Both the position numbers and the translations under genes were made by a program. The notes under the pieces are model-generated. The model did no database searches, was not told where the DNA came from, and saw only the letters and a program-made list of their open reading frames with translations. A stretch of 64,000 nt of DNA, from positions 8,432,001-8,496,000 of the forward strand of contig NZ_CP023689.1 of NCBI RefSeq assembly GCF_008704715.1, given 5' to 3'. The stretch is from Streptomyces chartreusis. Its GTDB lineage: Bacteria > Actinomycetota > Actinomycetes > Streptomycetales > Streptomycetaceae. Within the stretch, counting starts at the first letter, position 1. Each line of letters begins with the position of its first letter. Positions 43,276 to 50,985 of this stretch are shown piece by piece.

Positions 43276-45372
43276 TCACCCGGGGCTGACGGTGATCGTG
43301 CACAGCCGCTTCGTGGCCCTGGTGAGACTCACGTAGAGGTCGCGTTCCCCGCTGCCGCGGGCCGCGACGATCTCCTCCGGGTCGACGACGACCACGCCGT
43401 CGAATTCCAGGCCGCGTGCCTGGGACGCCGGTATCAGTTGCGCCCATCGTGTGACCCCGGCGGAGCGCAGCTCGTCGGTCCGGGCGTCGGCGCAGATGAC
43501 CCCGAGCAGTTCACCGGGGTGCTCCGCCGCCTGGGCCCGGAGTTCCTCGGCCAGGGTGGCGGCGACGGTGTCCGGGCGGGCAGCGAGGACGCGAGGAGCC
43601 TCGCCGTGCCGGATCGAGCGGCTCGGTGTCCGGCCGGGGGCGATCCGCGCGAGGAGGTCGCCGGTGGTCTCCAGGATCTCCTGGGTGGTGCGGTAGCCGA
43701 CGGTCAGGGTGTGCAGGTCGAACCGCGGACCGAGGGCCGGACCCAGCGCCTCGGACCAGGTGCGTGCGGTCGAGGCCGGGCCCGCCTGGGCGAAATCGCC
43801 CACCAGCGTCATCGACCTCGCCGGGCACCGACGGACGATCATCCGCCACTGCATGTCGGTGATCTCCTGCGCCTCGTCCACGACGACATGCCCGTACGTC
43901 TGCCGGGGCGGGCCGTCGACCAGGCTCGCCGCCTCGTCGAGCAGCGGCACGTCCGCGTCGGACCACGGCGCGCCGGGTGCGCGCAGCAGCAGCGCCCGCT
44001 CCTCGCCCGTGAGGTGCGAGAGGTGCTCGGCCAGCGCGTCGGGGTCCGTCAGCAGCGCCCGTACGACGTCCTCGGGCACCAGCCGCGGCCAGAGAGCCTC
44101 GACGGCGAGGTCCACATGGGCATCGTCGAGAAGGCCGGCCCGGACGGCGTCCGCGTCGAACGCGTCCACCGGTGCGGCGGCCGGCGCGTCGTCGAAGCCG
44201 AGGGTGCGCAGATCGTCCGCCGCGGCACGGTCCAGATCCAGGCCGGTGGCCTCGGCGACCTCGGCGTCGATGCGCTCCAGGGCCTGCACGGCACCGCGCT
44301 CCAGGAGGTCGGTGACCGCGTCGATCAGGAGTCCCTTGAAGACCTGGCGAGCGCGATTGTGCCCCAGGCCGGTGGCCACGGCGCCGTCCCGCGCCCTCGC
44401 GACGTCCCGCTCCGGCAGCCGGACCGGCTCCTGCCCCAGCCGTACGGTGAAGTCGCCGGCCACCGCCTGCCGGCCGCGCACCAGGCGGGCCAGCGCGTCC
44501 GCCAGCACCGAACTCCCCTTCAATCGCGCCACTTCCCATGGCTCGACCGTCTGCGGCTCGATCCCGGCCAGCTCCTCGCAGGTCGCCAGGACCACGTCGT
44601 TCTCGCCGAGCGAGGGCAGCACCTGGGAGACGTAGTCGAGGAAGCGCGCGTTCGGCCCCAGCACCAGGACGCCGCGCTCGGCGATCCGCGCGAACGCGTA
44701 CAGCACGTACGCCGCCCGGTGCAGGGCGACCACCGTCTTGCCGGTGCCGGGTCCGCCCTGCACCACGGTCACCCCGCGGTGCGGCGAGCGGACGATCGCG
44801 TGCTGCTCCGTCTGGAGCGTCGCGACCGCCGTGCGCATTCGCCCGGTCCGCCGCGCCTGAAGGACCTCGGCCAAGGGGTTGTCGTCCAGGACGTCGTCGG
44901 GGGTGGCGGGGGAGGCATCGAGCAGTTCGTCGCTCACCGAGCGGACCGTGCGGTCCTCCAACCGCAGGTGCCGGCGCCGGCGCAGGCCCATGGGGCGGAC
45001 CGTCGTCGCCTCGTAGAAGGGCCGCGCCGCCTCCGCCCGCCAGTCGACGAGCAGCGGCAGGTCGAGGCTGTCCCCGTGCAGTCCGAGTCGGCCGATGTGC
45101 AGGGCGTTGCCCTCCGCGCCGTCGATCCGGCCGAAGACCAGCCCGGTCTCGGCCGCCTCCAGCCGGCGGACCTCCCTCGTCCAACGCTCGGCGGCGAGAT
45201 CACGCTCGTACACCTCCCGCCCGCTGCCTGCGCTGTCGACCGGTGACCCGAGCACCGCCGTCAGCTCTCCGCGCGCCTCGCCCACGCGTACGTCGAGCAG
45301 GTCGTACACGGCGGTCACGTGGTCCTGCTCCGCCTTCACCTGGCGCGCGGCACCGTCGCTGAACTGCGACAA
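43276..45372 (-). CDS. helD: HelD-family RNA polymerase-associated ATPase
   Basis: 698 residues. The UvrD/Rep-like ATPase core has Walker A GGPGTGKT near residue 212, Walker B VVVDEAQEITD near 500, VGDFAQ and SLTRAT motifs. The N-terminal coiled region and the long inter-motif insert match the actinobacterial HelD class, which binds RNA polymerase, opens its clamp and recycles stalled enzyme; some members (HelR) also protect against rifamycins. Translation most likely starts at TTG 45372: AGGAGG precedes it and no ATG or GTG fits. A perfect palindrome 53 bases upstream suggests strong transcriptional control. Confidence 0.9.
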   Translation of the reverse strand: MSQFSDGAARQVKAEQDHVTAVYDLLDVRVGEARGELTAVLGSPVDSAGSGREVYERDLAAERWTREVRRLEAAETGLVFGRIDGAEGNALHIGRLGLHGDSLDLPLLVDWRAEAARPFYEATTVRPMGLRRRRHLRLEDRTVRSVSDELLDASPATPDDVLDDNPLAEVLQARRTGRMRTAVATLQTEQHAIVRSPHRGVTVVQGGPGTGKTVVALHRAAYVLYAFARIAERGVLVLGPNARFLDYVSQVLPSLGENDVVLATCEELAGIEPQTVEPWEVARLKGSSVLADALARLVRGRQAVAGDFTVRLGQEPVRLPERDVARARDGAVATGLGHNRARQVFKGLLIDAVTDLLERGAVQALERIDAEVAEATGLDLDRAAADDLRTLGFDDAPAAAPVDAFDADAVRAGLLDDAHVDLAVEALWPRLVPEDVVRALLTDPDALAEHLSHLTGEERALLLRAPGAPWSDADVPLLDEAASLVDGPPRQTYGHVVVDEAQEITDMQWRMIVRRCPARSMTLVGDFAQAGPASTARTWSEALGPALGPRFDLHTLTVGYRTTQEILETTGDLLARIAPGRTPSRSIRHGEAPRVLAARPDTVAATLAEELRAQAAEHPGELLGVICADARTDELRSAGVTRWAQLIPASQARGLEFDGVVVVDPEEIVAARGSGERDLYVSLTRATKRLCTITVSPG

Positions 45373-45424
45373 CAGGGGGCCTCCTCTCGGTGCGGCTCCC
45401 CACTATGCGGTCGGACCGCCGCAA

Positions 45425-45444
45425 AGGTAAGTCTTGACTTACCT
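45425..45444. promoter_or_regulatory. Perfect 20-bp palindrome upstream of helD
   Basis: AGGTAAGTC-TT-GACTTACCT is a perfect 9-bp inverted repeat. On the minus strand it ends in TTACCT, a candidate -35 box 17 bases from CATAGT, so a repressor here would block helD. A second 13-bp palindrome (GCGGTC-G-GACCGC, 45407-45419) lies between it and the gene. Confidence 0.65.
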
Positions 45445-45494
45445 GTGTGCGTCAGCCGCCCAGGGCCGCCACGCGACGGCCCCCGCCGCCGTCA

Positions 45495-45512
45495 CCCTGA
45501 CATTTGTCAGGG
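45495..45512. promoter_or_regulatory. CCCTGACA-TT-TGTCAGGG palindrome
   Basis: A perfect 8-bp inverted repeat, 102 bases before the serine hydrolase ATG, possibly with TAGGGT (45535-45540) as -10. It resembles two-component response-regulator sites found before Streptomyces ABC transporter genes, but I cannot name a regulator. Confidence 0.55.
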
Positions 45513-45613
45513 ACCGCAGACCCTCCTCTCTCCCTAGGGTGCGGGTGTCCCCACCGGCCCTCTGCCCAGCCGTCCTCCCCTGCCCTGAAAACGTCAACTG
45601 CGAAAGGCACCAC

Positions 45614-46762
45614 ATGCGCCGTCTTCTCGCTGCCGCCGTCGCGCTGCTGCTCGTCAGCGGTGCGGCTGGGTCCGCAGCCGCCGCCGCTCCCGGCGGCCGG
45701 CCCCCGAGCGCCGCCGCGTCCGTCCAGGTGCCCACCGGTGTCACCGCGGGGGCAGCCGTCTTCGACCGGCAGACCGGCACCTTCACCGAGCAGCTCAACA
45801 CGAGCGCCCGCTTCAGGTCCGCCTCCGTCGTCAAGCTGCTGCTGGCGCTGGACTTCCTGTGGAACCGCGGCCCCGACTACACCGTGCCCGCCGCCGACCG
45901 GGCCCTGCTGGAGCCGATGCTGCGCAGCAGCGACGACGACGCGGCCAACCACTACTGGGAGGTGAACGGCGGGTCGGCGATCATCACCCGCATGGTCCGC
46001 AATCTCGGCCTGACCGACACGAACCCGCCGCCCGCCGGTTACGAGGGCTACTGGGGTTACGTCTCGCTCTCCGCCCGCGACACCGTGAAGATCTACCGCT
46101 ACCTCCTGGACACGGCGCCAGCCCCGGTGCGCGACTTCGTCATGGGCAACCTCCGCCAGTCCACGCGATGCGCCGCGGACCACTTCGACCAGCACTTCGG
46201 CATCGCCGGGGCGTTCGAGAAGCCGTGGGCGGTGAAGCAGGGCTGGTCGGGTTCGTACGAGAAGGGCACGTGCGGGACGGGAGGCGCGGCGAGCGCGTCA
46301 CACTCCGCGGCGCAGGCTCCGGCCCCGGCTCCCGCCGACGACGTGAACCTGTCCCTGCCCGCACTGCACAGCACCGGGACCGTGGGCGCCGGCGACCGGT
46401 ACATAGTCGCCGTGTTCACGCTGCACCCGGCCGGCACGTCGTACGGGAAGGCGTACACGGACATCGGCAGGCTGACCCGCTCCCTGAACCTTCCGGGCGC
46501 CGCACGGCCGGCGGGGTGGTGGTACGGCACCTGGAGCGACCATGTGAACGTCCGCCGGGACCCGTCCACCCAGAACGCGCCGATGACCCAACTCCCCGCC
46601 GGTGTCGAGGTGTTGGTGGGATGCCAGAAGAGGGGGCAGAAGGTGGACGTGCCGCCGTACTCCAACGACTGGTGGGCCTATCTGCCCCAGTACGGCGGCT
46701 GGATCTCGAACATCTACATCAGCTCGCCCGACAACCGGCTGCCGGACGTCAAGGACTGCTGA
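45614..46762 (+). CDS. Secreted serine hydrolase (beta-lactamase-like) with SH3-like tail
   Basis: 382 residues, signal peptide ending near AAAAA. The serine hydrolase core has SVVK (SxxK nucleophile with lysine), SDDDAANHYW (variant of the SxN motif) and a KQGWSGSY region where beta-lactamases have the KTG. The C-terminal 90 residues (VNVRRDPSTQNAPMTQLPAGVEVLVGCQKRG, DWWAYL, GGWISNIYIS) are SH3-like, suggesting wall binding. A role in peptidoglycan or beta-lactam chemistry is possible; a peptidase is equally possible. It is divergent from helD. Confidence 0.75.
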   Translation: MRRLLAAAVALLLVSGAAGSAAAAAPGGRPPSAAASVQVPTGVTAGAAVFDRQTGTFTEQLNTSARFRSASVVKLLLALDFLWNRGPDYTVPAADRALLEPMLRSSDDDAANHYWEVNGGSAIITRMVRNLGLTDTNPPPAGYEGYWGYVSLSARDTVKIYRYLLDTAPAPVRDFVMGNLRQSTRCAADHFDQHFGIAGAFEKPWAVKQGWSGSYEKGTCGTGGAASASHSAAQAPAPAPADDVNLSLPALHSTGTVGAGDRYIVAVFTLHPAGTSYGKAYTDIGRLTRSLNLPGAARPAGWWYGTWSDHVNVRRDPSTQNAPMTQLPAGVEVLVGCQKRGQKVDVPPYSNDWWAYLPQYGGWISNIYISSPDNRLPDVKDC

Positions 46763-46798
46763 CCACCGCGTGCCGGTGACCGGCGCGGGGCCGCTTCC

Positions 46799-48343
46799 TC
46801 ACCGCTCGTAGGCGGCGAGGAAGCGGAGCACCTTGTCGACGTGCGGCTTCACGCGCTCGGGCACCCCGCGCTCCTCGATGACCGTGCGATCGCTCGTGCG
46901 GTACCCGGCCGCGATCAGCGCGGGGAGTTCCTCGGCCGGCAGATGCTCCTTCTTGAACTGCTGGTCCAGCCAGCACACGTACAGGCTCATCGTGGAGATC
47001 GCGTCCGCCGGCGACCGGTAGTCCTTGTCCCCGTCGCCGTCACCGTCCACCGCCCAGGCCCGGAACACCGAAGGCGTCCACATGGCGATGCCGTACTCCT
47101 CGGCCTCCGGGCGGGCCGCGTTCACGTCGAACCCGCTCTCCGCCTTCACCATCGCGGCGAGCAGCGCGGGCGTGACCTCCGCGTCGGTGCAGCGCCGGGC
47201 GGCGTTGACGAACACGGGGCGCAGCGACTCGGGCACGTCGGAGTCCTCCGGGATCTCACCGGGGGCCACGATGGGTGTGCCGGTGACGGTGGGGGAGGCG
47301 CCGCGCTTGAGGTCCTCATCGTCGCCGCCCCCGAGCAGCGCGAACCCGACCGCGGCGGCGGCCGTGACACCGACCAGTGACAACGCTGCGATCGGCAGCC
47401 GCCGGCGTCGGCCACGCGTGCCGGAGAGCCGCTGGATCCGGGTCACGAGGCTCGCGGTGGTGTGGGGGAGCCGGGCCATGTGGTCCGGCGCCAGGCAGTC
47501 ACCGATGAGCCGGCGCCAGTCGTCGTCCAGTCCGGCGTCGAGCCGCAGCGGTGCGGTGCCGCGGGCGTAGGCCTGGGCGGCGAGCGATCGGGCGCGTGCG
47601 GTGGCGCCGGGGAACGGGTGGATGCCGCCGGTGAGGACCTGGTGGGCGAGGACGCCGAACGCCCAGATGTCGGCGGTCGGCCGCACCACCGTGCCCTCGG
47701 CCCCCGTGCGCTGGGACCACCACTCGGGCGGCAGGTGGTCGAGCGTGCCGAGCGGCGGCAAGTGGGCGTGGGTGCCGTCGAGTTCGGTGGCCAGGCCGAA
47801 GTCGGCGAGCCAGACCTCCCCGTCCGCGCCCAGCAGCACATTGGCGGGCTTGAGGTCGCCGTGCACCCAGCCGGCGCCGTGCATATGGGCCAGCCCGGCG
47901 GCGACGCCGCGCAGGATCCGCACCGCCTCCGGCGCCGGAGAGCCGCTGTCGGCGGCCTCCAACACCTGGCGCAGACTGGCCTCGGCACGGTCCATGACCA
48001 GCGCGATCGCCCCGTCCAGTGAGGGCAGGTCCGGCGCCTCGACGGTGCACACGGCCCGGGTCCGCACGAGGTGCGGATGGTCCGCCTCGGCACTGAACCG
48101 CACCTCACGCGCGACCAGTTCGCCCAGCGCGGCACGCTGACCGGGGGCCAGGGCGCCGGTCGGCAGCACCTTCACCGCGGCCGACGTACCGTCGGCGACC
48201 GCGCGGGCCTCGTACACGGTGCCCCAGCCGCCCGAGCCGATGACCGCGCCCAGTTCCCAGCCGTCGATCCGGAATCCCGCCGGCAGGCGCGGAGTTCCGA
48301 GAGGACTCTGCTCGACGTCCTCCCCGGAGCCTGACGAGCTCAC
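46799..48343 (-). CDS. Ser/Thr kinase with extracytoplasmic lytic-transglycosylase-like domain
   Basis: 514 residues. Residues about 27-300 are a Hanks kinase: glycine loop GSGGWGTVYEA, lysine 58 in SAAVKVL, HGDLKPAN with aspartate 163, DFG at 181-183; all catalytic residues are present. A transmembrane segment lies at about 317-337. Residues 375-514 have a lysozyme-like SLT signature, TPALLAAMVKAESGFDVNA with glutamate 402, then YGIAMWTPSVFRAW and DGDGDGDKDYRSPADAI (calcium-loop-like), and two cysteines. A kinase with an outside SLT-type domain is unusual and would suit sensing of cell-wall fragments. Its GTG overlaps the FHA gene stop (GTGA). Confidence 0.88.
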   Translation of the reverse strand: MSSSGSGEDVEQSPLGTPRLPAGFRIDGWELGAVIGSGGWGTVYEARAVADGTSAAVKVLPTGALAPGQRAALGELVAREVRFSAEADHPHLVRTRAVCTVEAPDLPSLDGAIALVMDRAEASLRQVLEAADSGSPAPEAVRILRGVAAGLAHMHGAGWVHGDLKPANVLLGADGEVWLADFGLATELDGTHAHLPPLGTLDHLPPEWWSQRTGAEGTVVRPTADIWAFGVLAHQVLTGGIHPFPGATARARSLAAQAYARGTAPLRLDAGLDDDWRRLIGDCLAPDHMARLPHTTASLVTRIQRLSGTRGRRRRLPIAALSLVGVTAAAAVGFALLGGGDDEDLKRGASPTVTGTPIVAPGEIPEDSDVPESLRPVFVNAARRCTDAEVTPALLAAMVKAESGFDVNAARPEAEEYGIAMWTPSVFRAWAVDGDGDGDKDYRSPADAISTMSLYVCWLDQQFKKEHLPAEELPALIAAGYRTSDRTVIEERGVPERVKPHVDKVLRFLAAYER

Positions 48344-49134
48344 GCGCCGGCCTCCTGCGGGACGGTCCGCCTGCGGGACGGCAGCAGCGCGAGATGTTCC
48401 TCCCGCACCAGGCCGAAGCGCAGGGCGAGGGAGGCCAGTCGGGCACGCTTGGCGCCGGTACGGCCGTTGCCGTCCGCTCCGGGTTCGTCGCCGACGTCCA
48501 GGCGCAGCTTCGCGAAGGCCAGGTAGTCGATGTGGTAGTTGACGGCCGAGCGGGTCAGACCGCGGCAGCTCTCCAGCGGACGCAGCCGCTCCACGATGTC
48601 CCCGACGCCGGGCAGCGCGCTGTCCGACAGATCGCGCAGCCGCGGTTCGCACAGTGCCACCAGGACGAGGAAGTACTTCGCCGTGACGTCGAGCGCGTAG
48701 GGGTGCACGGTCTGCTCGCCGGCGCCGGGCGCCGACCGCTCGTCCAGATAGGCGTGCTGCGGGGCGAACACCTTGAATTCGACGGTCCCGTTCAGCGCGG
48801 GCAGGACCACCCGGGAGAACTCGAACGGCACCGGCGCACCGAGCCGGCCGGGCGCGACGGTGATGTACTCACCGGCCCCCTCCAGGTTCTCGACGACGTA
48901 GGCGGAGTCACGGCTGAAGTTCGACAGCCGCCAGTAGTCGTCGGCCGCCTCCAGCCGGCCCGCCCGCCGGGAGATGCCCGGGTCGGGCAGAACGATGGCG
49001 ACACCCCCGCCGCCTGGCAGCCCCCGCCCGAAATCGGCCACGTCACCCGGCCCCATGTGCAGCAGCTCGGGCTTGCCCCCGCCCCCGATGTCCGGTCCCG
49101 ACGGACCTGGCGGCTGGACAATGATCGTTTCCAT
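48340..49134 (-). CDS. FHA-domain protein coupled to kinase
   Basis: 264 residues. An FHA-like domain is seen at about 45-110 (VLPDPGISRRAGRLEAADDYWRLSNFSRDSAYVVENLEG), which binds phosphothreonine peptides. The C-terminal region (TRSAVNYHIDYLAFAKLRLDVG, then ASLALRFGLVREEHLALLP) looks like an HTH-containing domain seen in actinobacterial FHA proteins, possibly DNA binding. The kinase GTG overlaps its stop codon, so the two are made together; the FHA protein is the likely phosphorylation partner. Confidence 0.82.
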   Translation of the reverse strand: METIIVQPPGPSGPDIGGGGKPELLHMGPGDVADFGRGLPGGGGVAIVLPDPGISRRAGRLEAADDYWRLSNFSRDSAYVVENLEGAGEYITVAPGRLGAPVPFEFSRVVLPALNGTVEFKVFAPQHAYLDERSAPGAGEQTVHPYALDVTAKYFLVLVALCEPRLRDLSDSALPGVGDIVERLRPLESCRGLTRSAVNYHIDYLAFAKLRLDVGDEPGADGNGRTGAKRARLASLALRFGLVREEHLALLPSRRRTVPQEAGA

Positions 49135-49492
49135 GCCGGTTCTCCCCCGATGTGATCGCCGATGTTCCGCAGCCGGCTCCGGTGGCCGCCTGCCCGGCGA
49201 GTGGTGCGTGGACGGGTGCCGCAGCTCCCGTCGACGGCGGATGGTCGGTCCACCCGGGTCGCTGCGACACCGAGAGCATCACCGCTCCCAGCGGCCACCG
49301 CAACCTCCTACGCGCGTTCTGCGACCCTGGGATCATCCCTGGTCTGTTGACCTGGGGATACGCGAGAGCCTGGGATGCGGTCGAGGAAGCCCGCCGCTCC
49401 TCGCGCTCGCGGGGACCGCTCATGAACTGGCCCTGGGGCAGCGGGAGTTGCTGATTTCGGAAGCATGCGCCGACCCGCTTATGATCTTGGTC
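49135..49492 (+). other. Intergenic region with leaderless promoter
   Basis: 358 bases without a recognisable gene. TTGACC (49347-49352) is a possible -35 element with no obvious gene nearby. TATGAT (49480-49485) lies seven bases before the GTG at 49493 and looks like the -10 of a leaderless mRNA. FHA gene promoter elements must lie at the left end. Confidence 0.4.
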
Positions 49493-49816
49493 GTGATTGC
49501 GCAGAACTCTGACAAGATGCCTTCCCGCAAGCAGCGGCTCCAGGAGAAGCAGCGGCGCCAGCTGGCGGTGGTGGACACGGTGGACAAGGCCGAGGTCAAG
49601 GTCCGCAAGGCGGAGACCGAACTCGCCGTTGCCGTCGCGGAGGCCGTCCAGGTGTTCGGTGACGAGCGTGCCGCCTCCGAGGGGCTCGACATGCCGGTCG
49701 AGGCGGTTCGCCGGTTCGTCGGCATGGCGGCGAGCGAGGCGGAAGCGACGGACAACGCCGGTCCTCAGCCCCGGTCGGAGGTGTCCGGGGGAGAGGCCAC
49801 GACCTTGACGGCGTAG
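49493..49816 (+). CDS. Small coiled-coil protein of unknown function
   Basis: 107 residues. A basic start (VIAQNSDKMPSRKQRLQEKQRRQ) precedes a helical segment with heptad spacing (VDTVDKAEVKVRKAETELAVAVAEAVQVF) and a helix-turn-helix-like C-terminal part (ERAASEGLDMPVEAVRRFVGMAA). I cannot assign a family. The GTG at 49493 is seven bases after a TATGAT -10 box, so leaderless translation is likely. The 3' end overlaps the convergent TetR gene by 52 bases. Confidence 0.6.
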   Translation: MIAQNSDKMPSRKQRLQEKQRRQLAVVDTVDKAEVKVRKAETELAVAVAEAVQVFGDERAASEGLDMPVEAVRRFVGMAASEAEATDNAGPQPRSEVSGGEATTLTA

Positions 49817-50373
49817 TCGGCCAGTTGGGTCCGCAGGAGTTCGCGAGGTACGCCCTCCTCGCCGGCCAGGCGCTCGACCAGGTCGGCCCGGGTGGCCGCG
49901 AGCAGGGCGTGGGCGGTGAATCCGGGGTTCGGCAGCCCGGGGAGCTGCTCCAGGGCGGACCGGAGCAGGCGGTGCCATCCGTCGTAGTGCCCCGCCTGGT
50001 ACGGGCTGCTGCTCCCGTGCTCCTCCAGGGCCAGCACGAGGCGGCGGTTGTCGAGTTTGAAGCACAGGACGGCGTCGAGCAGCGCGGGCACGCGCTCCTG
50101 TGGCGGGGTGCCGGGCCCGAGGGGCGGCGGCCCCGACTCCACGGCCTCGCGGACCGGTTCGAGCCGTGCCTCGTACAGCGCGCGCAGCAGTCCGGCGCGG
50201 TCGCCGAACGCACGGAACACGGTCCCCTTGCCGACCCCGGCCGCCGCCGCGATGTCGGCCATCGTGAGGTCCTCCGGGCTCTCGGAGCCGGCGAACAGGG
50301 CGTCGGCCGCTTCCAGAATTGCCTGCTGATTGCGGGCGGCATCCTTACGCGCTCTGCGCTCGGGCTCGGGCAC
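49765..50373 (-). CDS. TetR-family repressor of the SnoaL/NmrA operon
   Basis: 202 residues. The HTH (LTMADIAAAAGVGKGTVFRAFGDRAGLLRALYEA) is at about 38-72, and the ligand-binding domain follows. The GTG at 50373 is preceded by GGAGG. Two palindromes CGGACC-...-GTCCG lie in the divergent gap, one of them within the spacer of the SnoaL promoter, so the protein almost certainly represses that operon and perhaps its own gene. A 24-base tandem duplication lies in its leader. Confidence 0.9.
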   Translation of the reverse strand: MPEPERRARKDAARNQQAILEAADALFAGSESPEDLTMADIAAAAGVGKGTVFRAFGDRAGLLRALYEARLEPVREAVESGPPPLGPGTPPQERVPALLDAVLCFKLDNRRLVLALEEHGSSSPYQAGHYDGWHRLLRSALEQLPGLPNPGFTAHALLAATRADLVERLAGEEGVPRELLRTQLADYAVKVVASPPDTSDRG

Positions 50374-50385
50374 GCGGTTCCTCCA

Positions 50386-50433
50386 CTCCTTCGACGGGAA
50401 ACGGCTCCGCTCCTCCGTCGGGAAACGGCTCCG
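50386..50433. repeat. 24-bp tandem repeat in TetR leader
   Basis: Two adjacent units of 24 bases, 22 of 24 identical (50386-50409 and 50410-50433), each ending on the minus strand in AAGGAG or GAGGAG. It arose by duplication and may affect ribosome binding on the tetR mRNA. Confidence 0.7.
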
Positions 50434-50434
50434 A

Positions 50435-50487
50435 TTGAAAAACGGACCCGGAGTCCGTATCGTCGGTCGAACCGGACCCGTGGTCCG
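50435..50487 (+). promoter_or_regulatory. SnoaL promoter with two TetR operators
   Basis: TTGAAA (50435-50440) and TATCGT (50458-50463) are 17 bases apart. Within the spacer ACGGAC-CCGGA-GTCCGT (50442-50458) is a perfect palindrome; a second, CGGACC-CGT-GGTCCG (50473-50487), lies downstream. The two share CGGACCCG(G/T)(A/G)GTCCG in the same register, 30 bases apart. Confidence 0.8.
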
Positions 50488-50511
50488 CATTGTAGGAGAC
50501 GGAGGATACCC

Positions 50512-50985
50512 ATGTCCGCACCCGTATCGATCTCCCCGGCGGAGCTGTACCGCCACAGCCTGCGACTCCTGCTCGACAAGGACGTCCCCGGCTGGATCGG
50601 CCTGTGGGCCGAGGGCGGCGTCATGGAGTTCCCCTTCGCACCCCCGGGTTGGCCCCGGAGGCTGGAGGGGAGGGAGGCGATCGCCGAGTACATGCGGCCC
50701 TACCCGGACCACATCGACCTGCACGACTTCCCCGAGGCCGACCTGAGGATCCACCGGACCGACGACCCGCGGACCGTCGTGGTCGAGATGCGCGGCGTCG
50801 GCCGGCTGGTGCAGGCCGACCGCCCCTTCGACATGACGTACATCGCCGTCGTGACGGTGGAGGCGGGGCGCTTCACCTCCTACCGCGACTACTGGAACCC
50901 GCTCGCCGTCCTCGAACCCGGGGTCGACTTCGCGGGGAGCGGCCACGCTTCGGGGAGCGGCCACTCTTCTGGGAGCAGCCGATGA
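50512..50985 (+). CDS. SnoaL/NTF2-like protein
   Basis: 157 residues. The NTF2-like alpha-beta barrel is shown by ELYRHSLRLLLDKDVPGWIGLWAEGGVMEFPFAPPGWPRRLEGREAIAEYM and FTSYRDYWNPLAVLEP; such proteins are cyclases, isomerases or ketosteroid-isomerase-like enzymes. The C-terminus GSGHASGSGHSSGSSR is an 18-bp DNA repeat translated, probably flexible. The ATG at 50512 has GGAGG upstream. It is coupled to the NmrA gene by ATGA overlap and repressed by the divergent TetR. Confidence 0.85.
   Translation: MSAPVSISPAELYRHSLRLLLDKDVPGWIGLWAEGGVMEFPFAPPGWPRRLEGREAIAEYMRPYPDHIDLHDFPEADLRIHRTDDPRTVVVEMRGVGRLVQADRPFDMTYIAVVTVEAGRFTSYRDYWNPLAVLEPGVDFAGSGHASGSGHSSGSSR
50934..50969 (+). repeat. 18-bp tandem repeat inside SnoaL gene 3' end
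   Basis: GGGGAGCGGCCACGCTTC and GGGGAGCGGCCACTCTTC are 17 of 18 identical; a third, degraded unit (TGGGAGCAGCC) supplies the ribosome binding site of the next gene at 50982. Confidence 0.8.

Noticed and set aside
45425..45444. IdeR/DmdR iron box near helD
   Set aside because: AGGT and ACCT are 20 bases from end to end here versus 15 in the iron-box core; the interior does not match.
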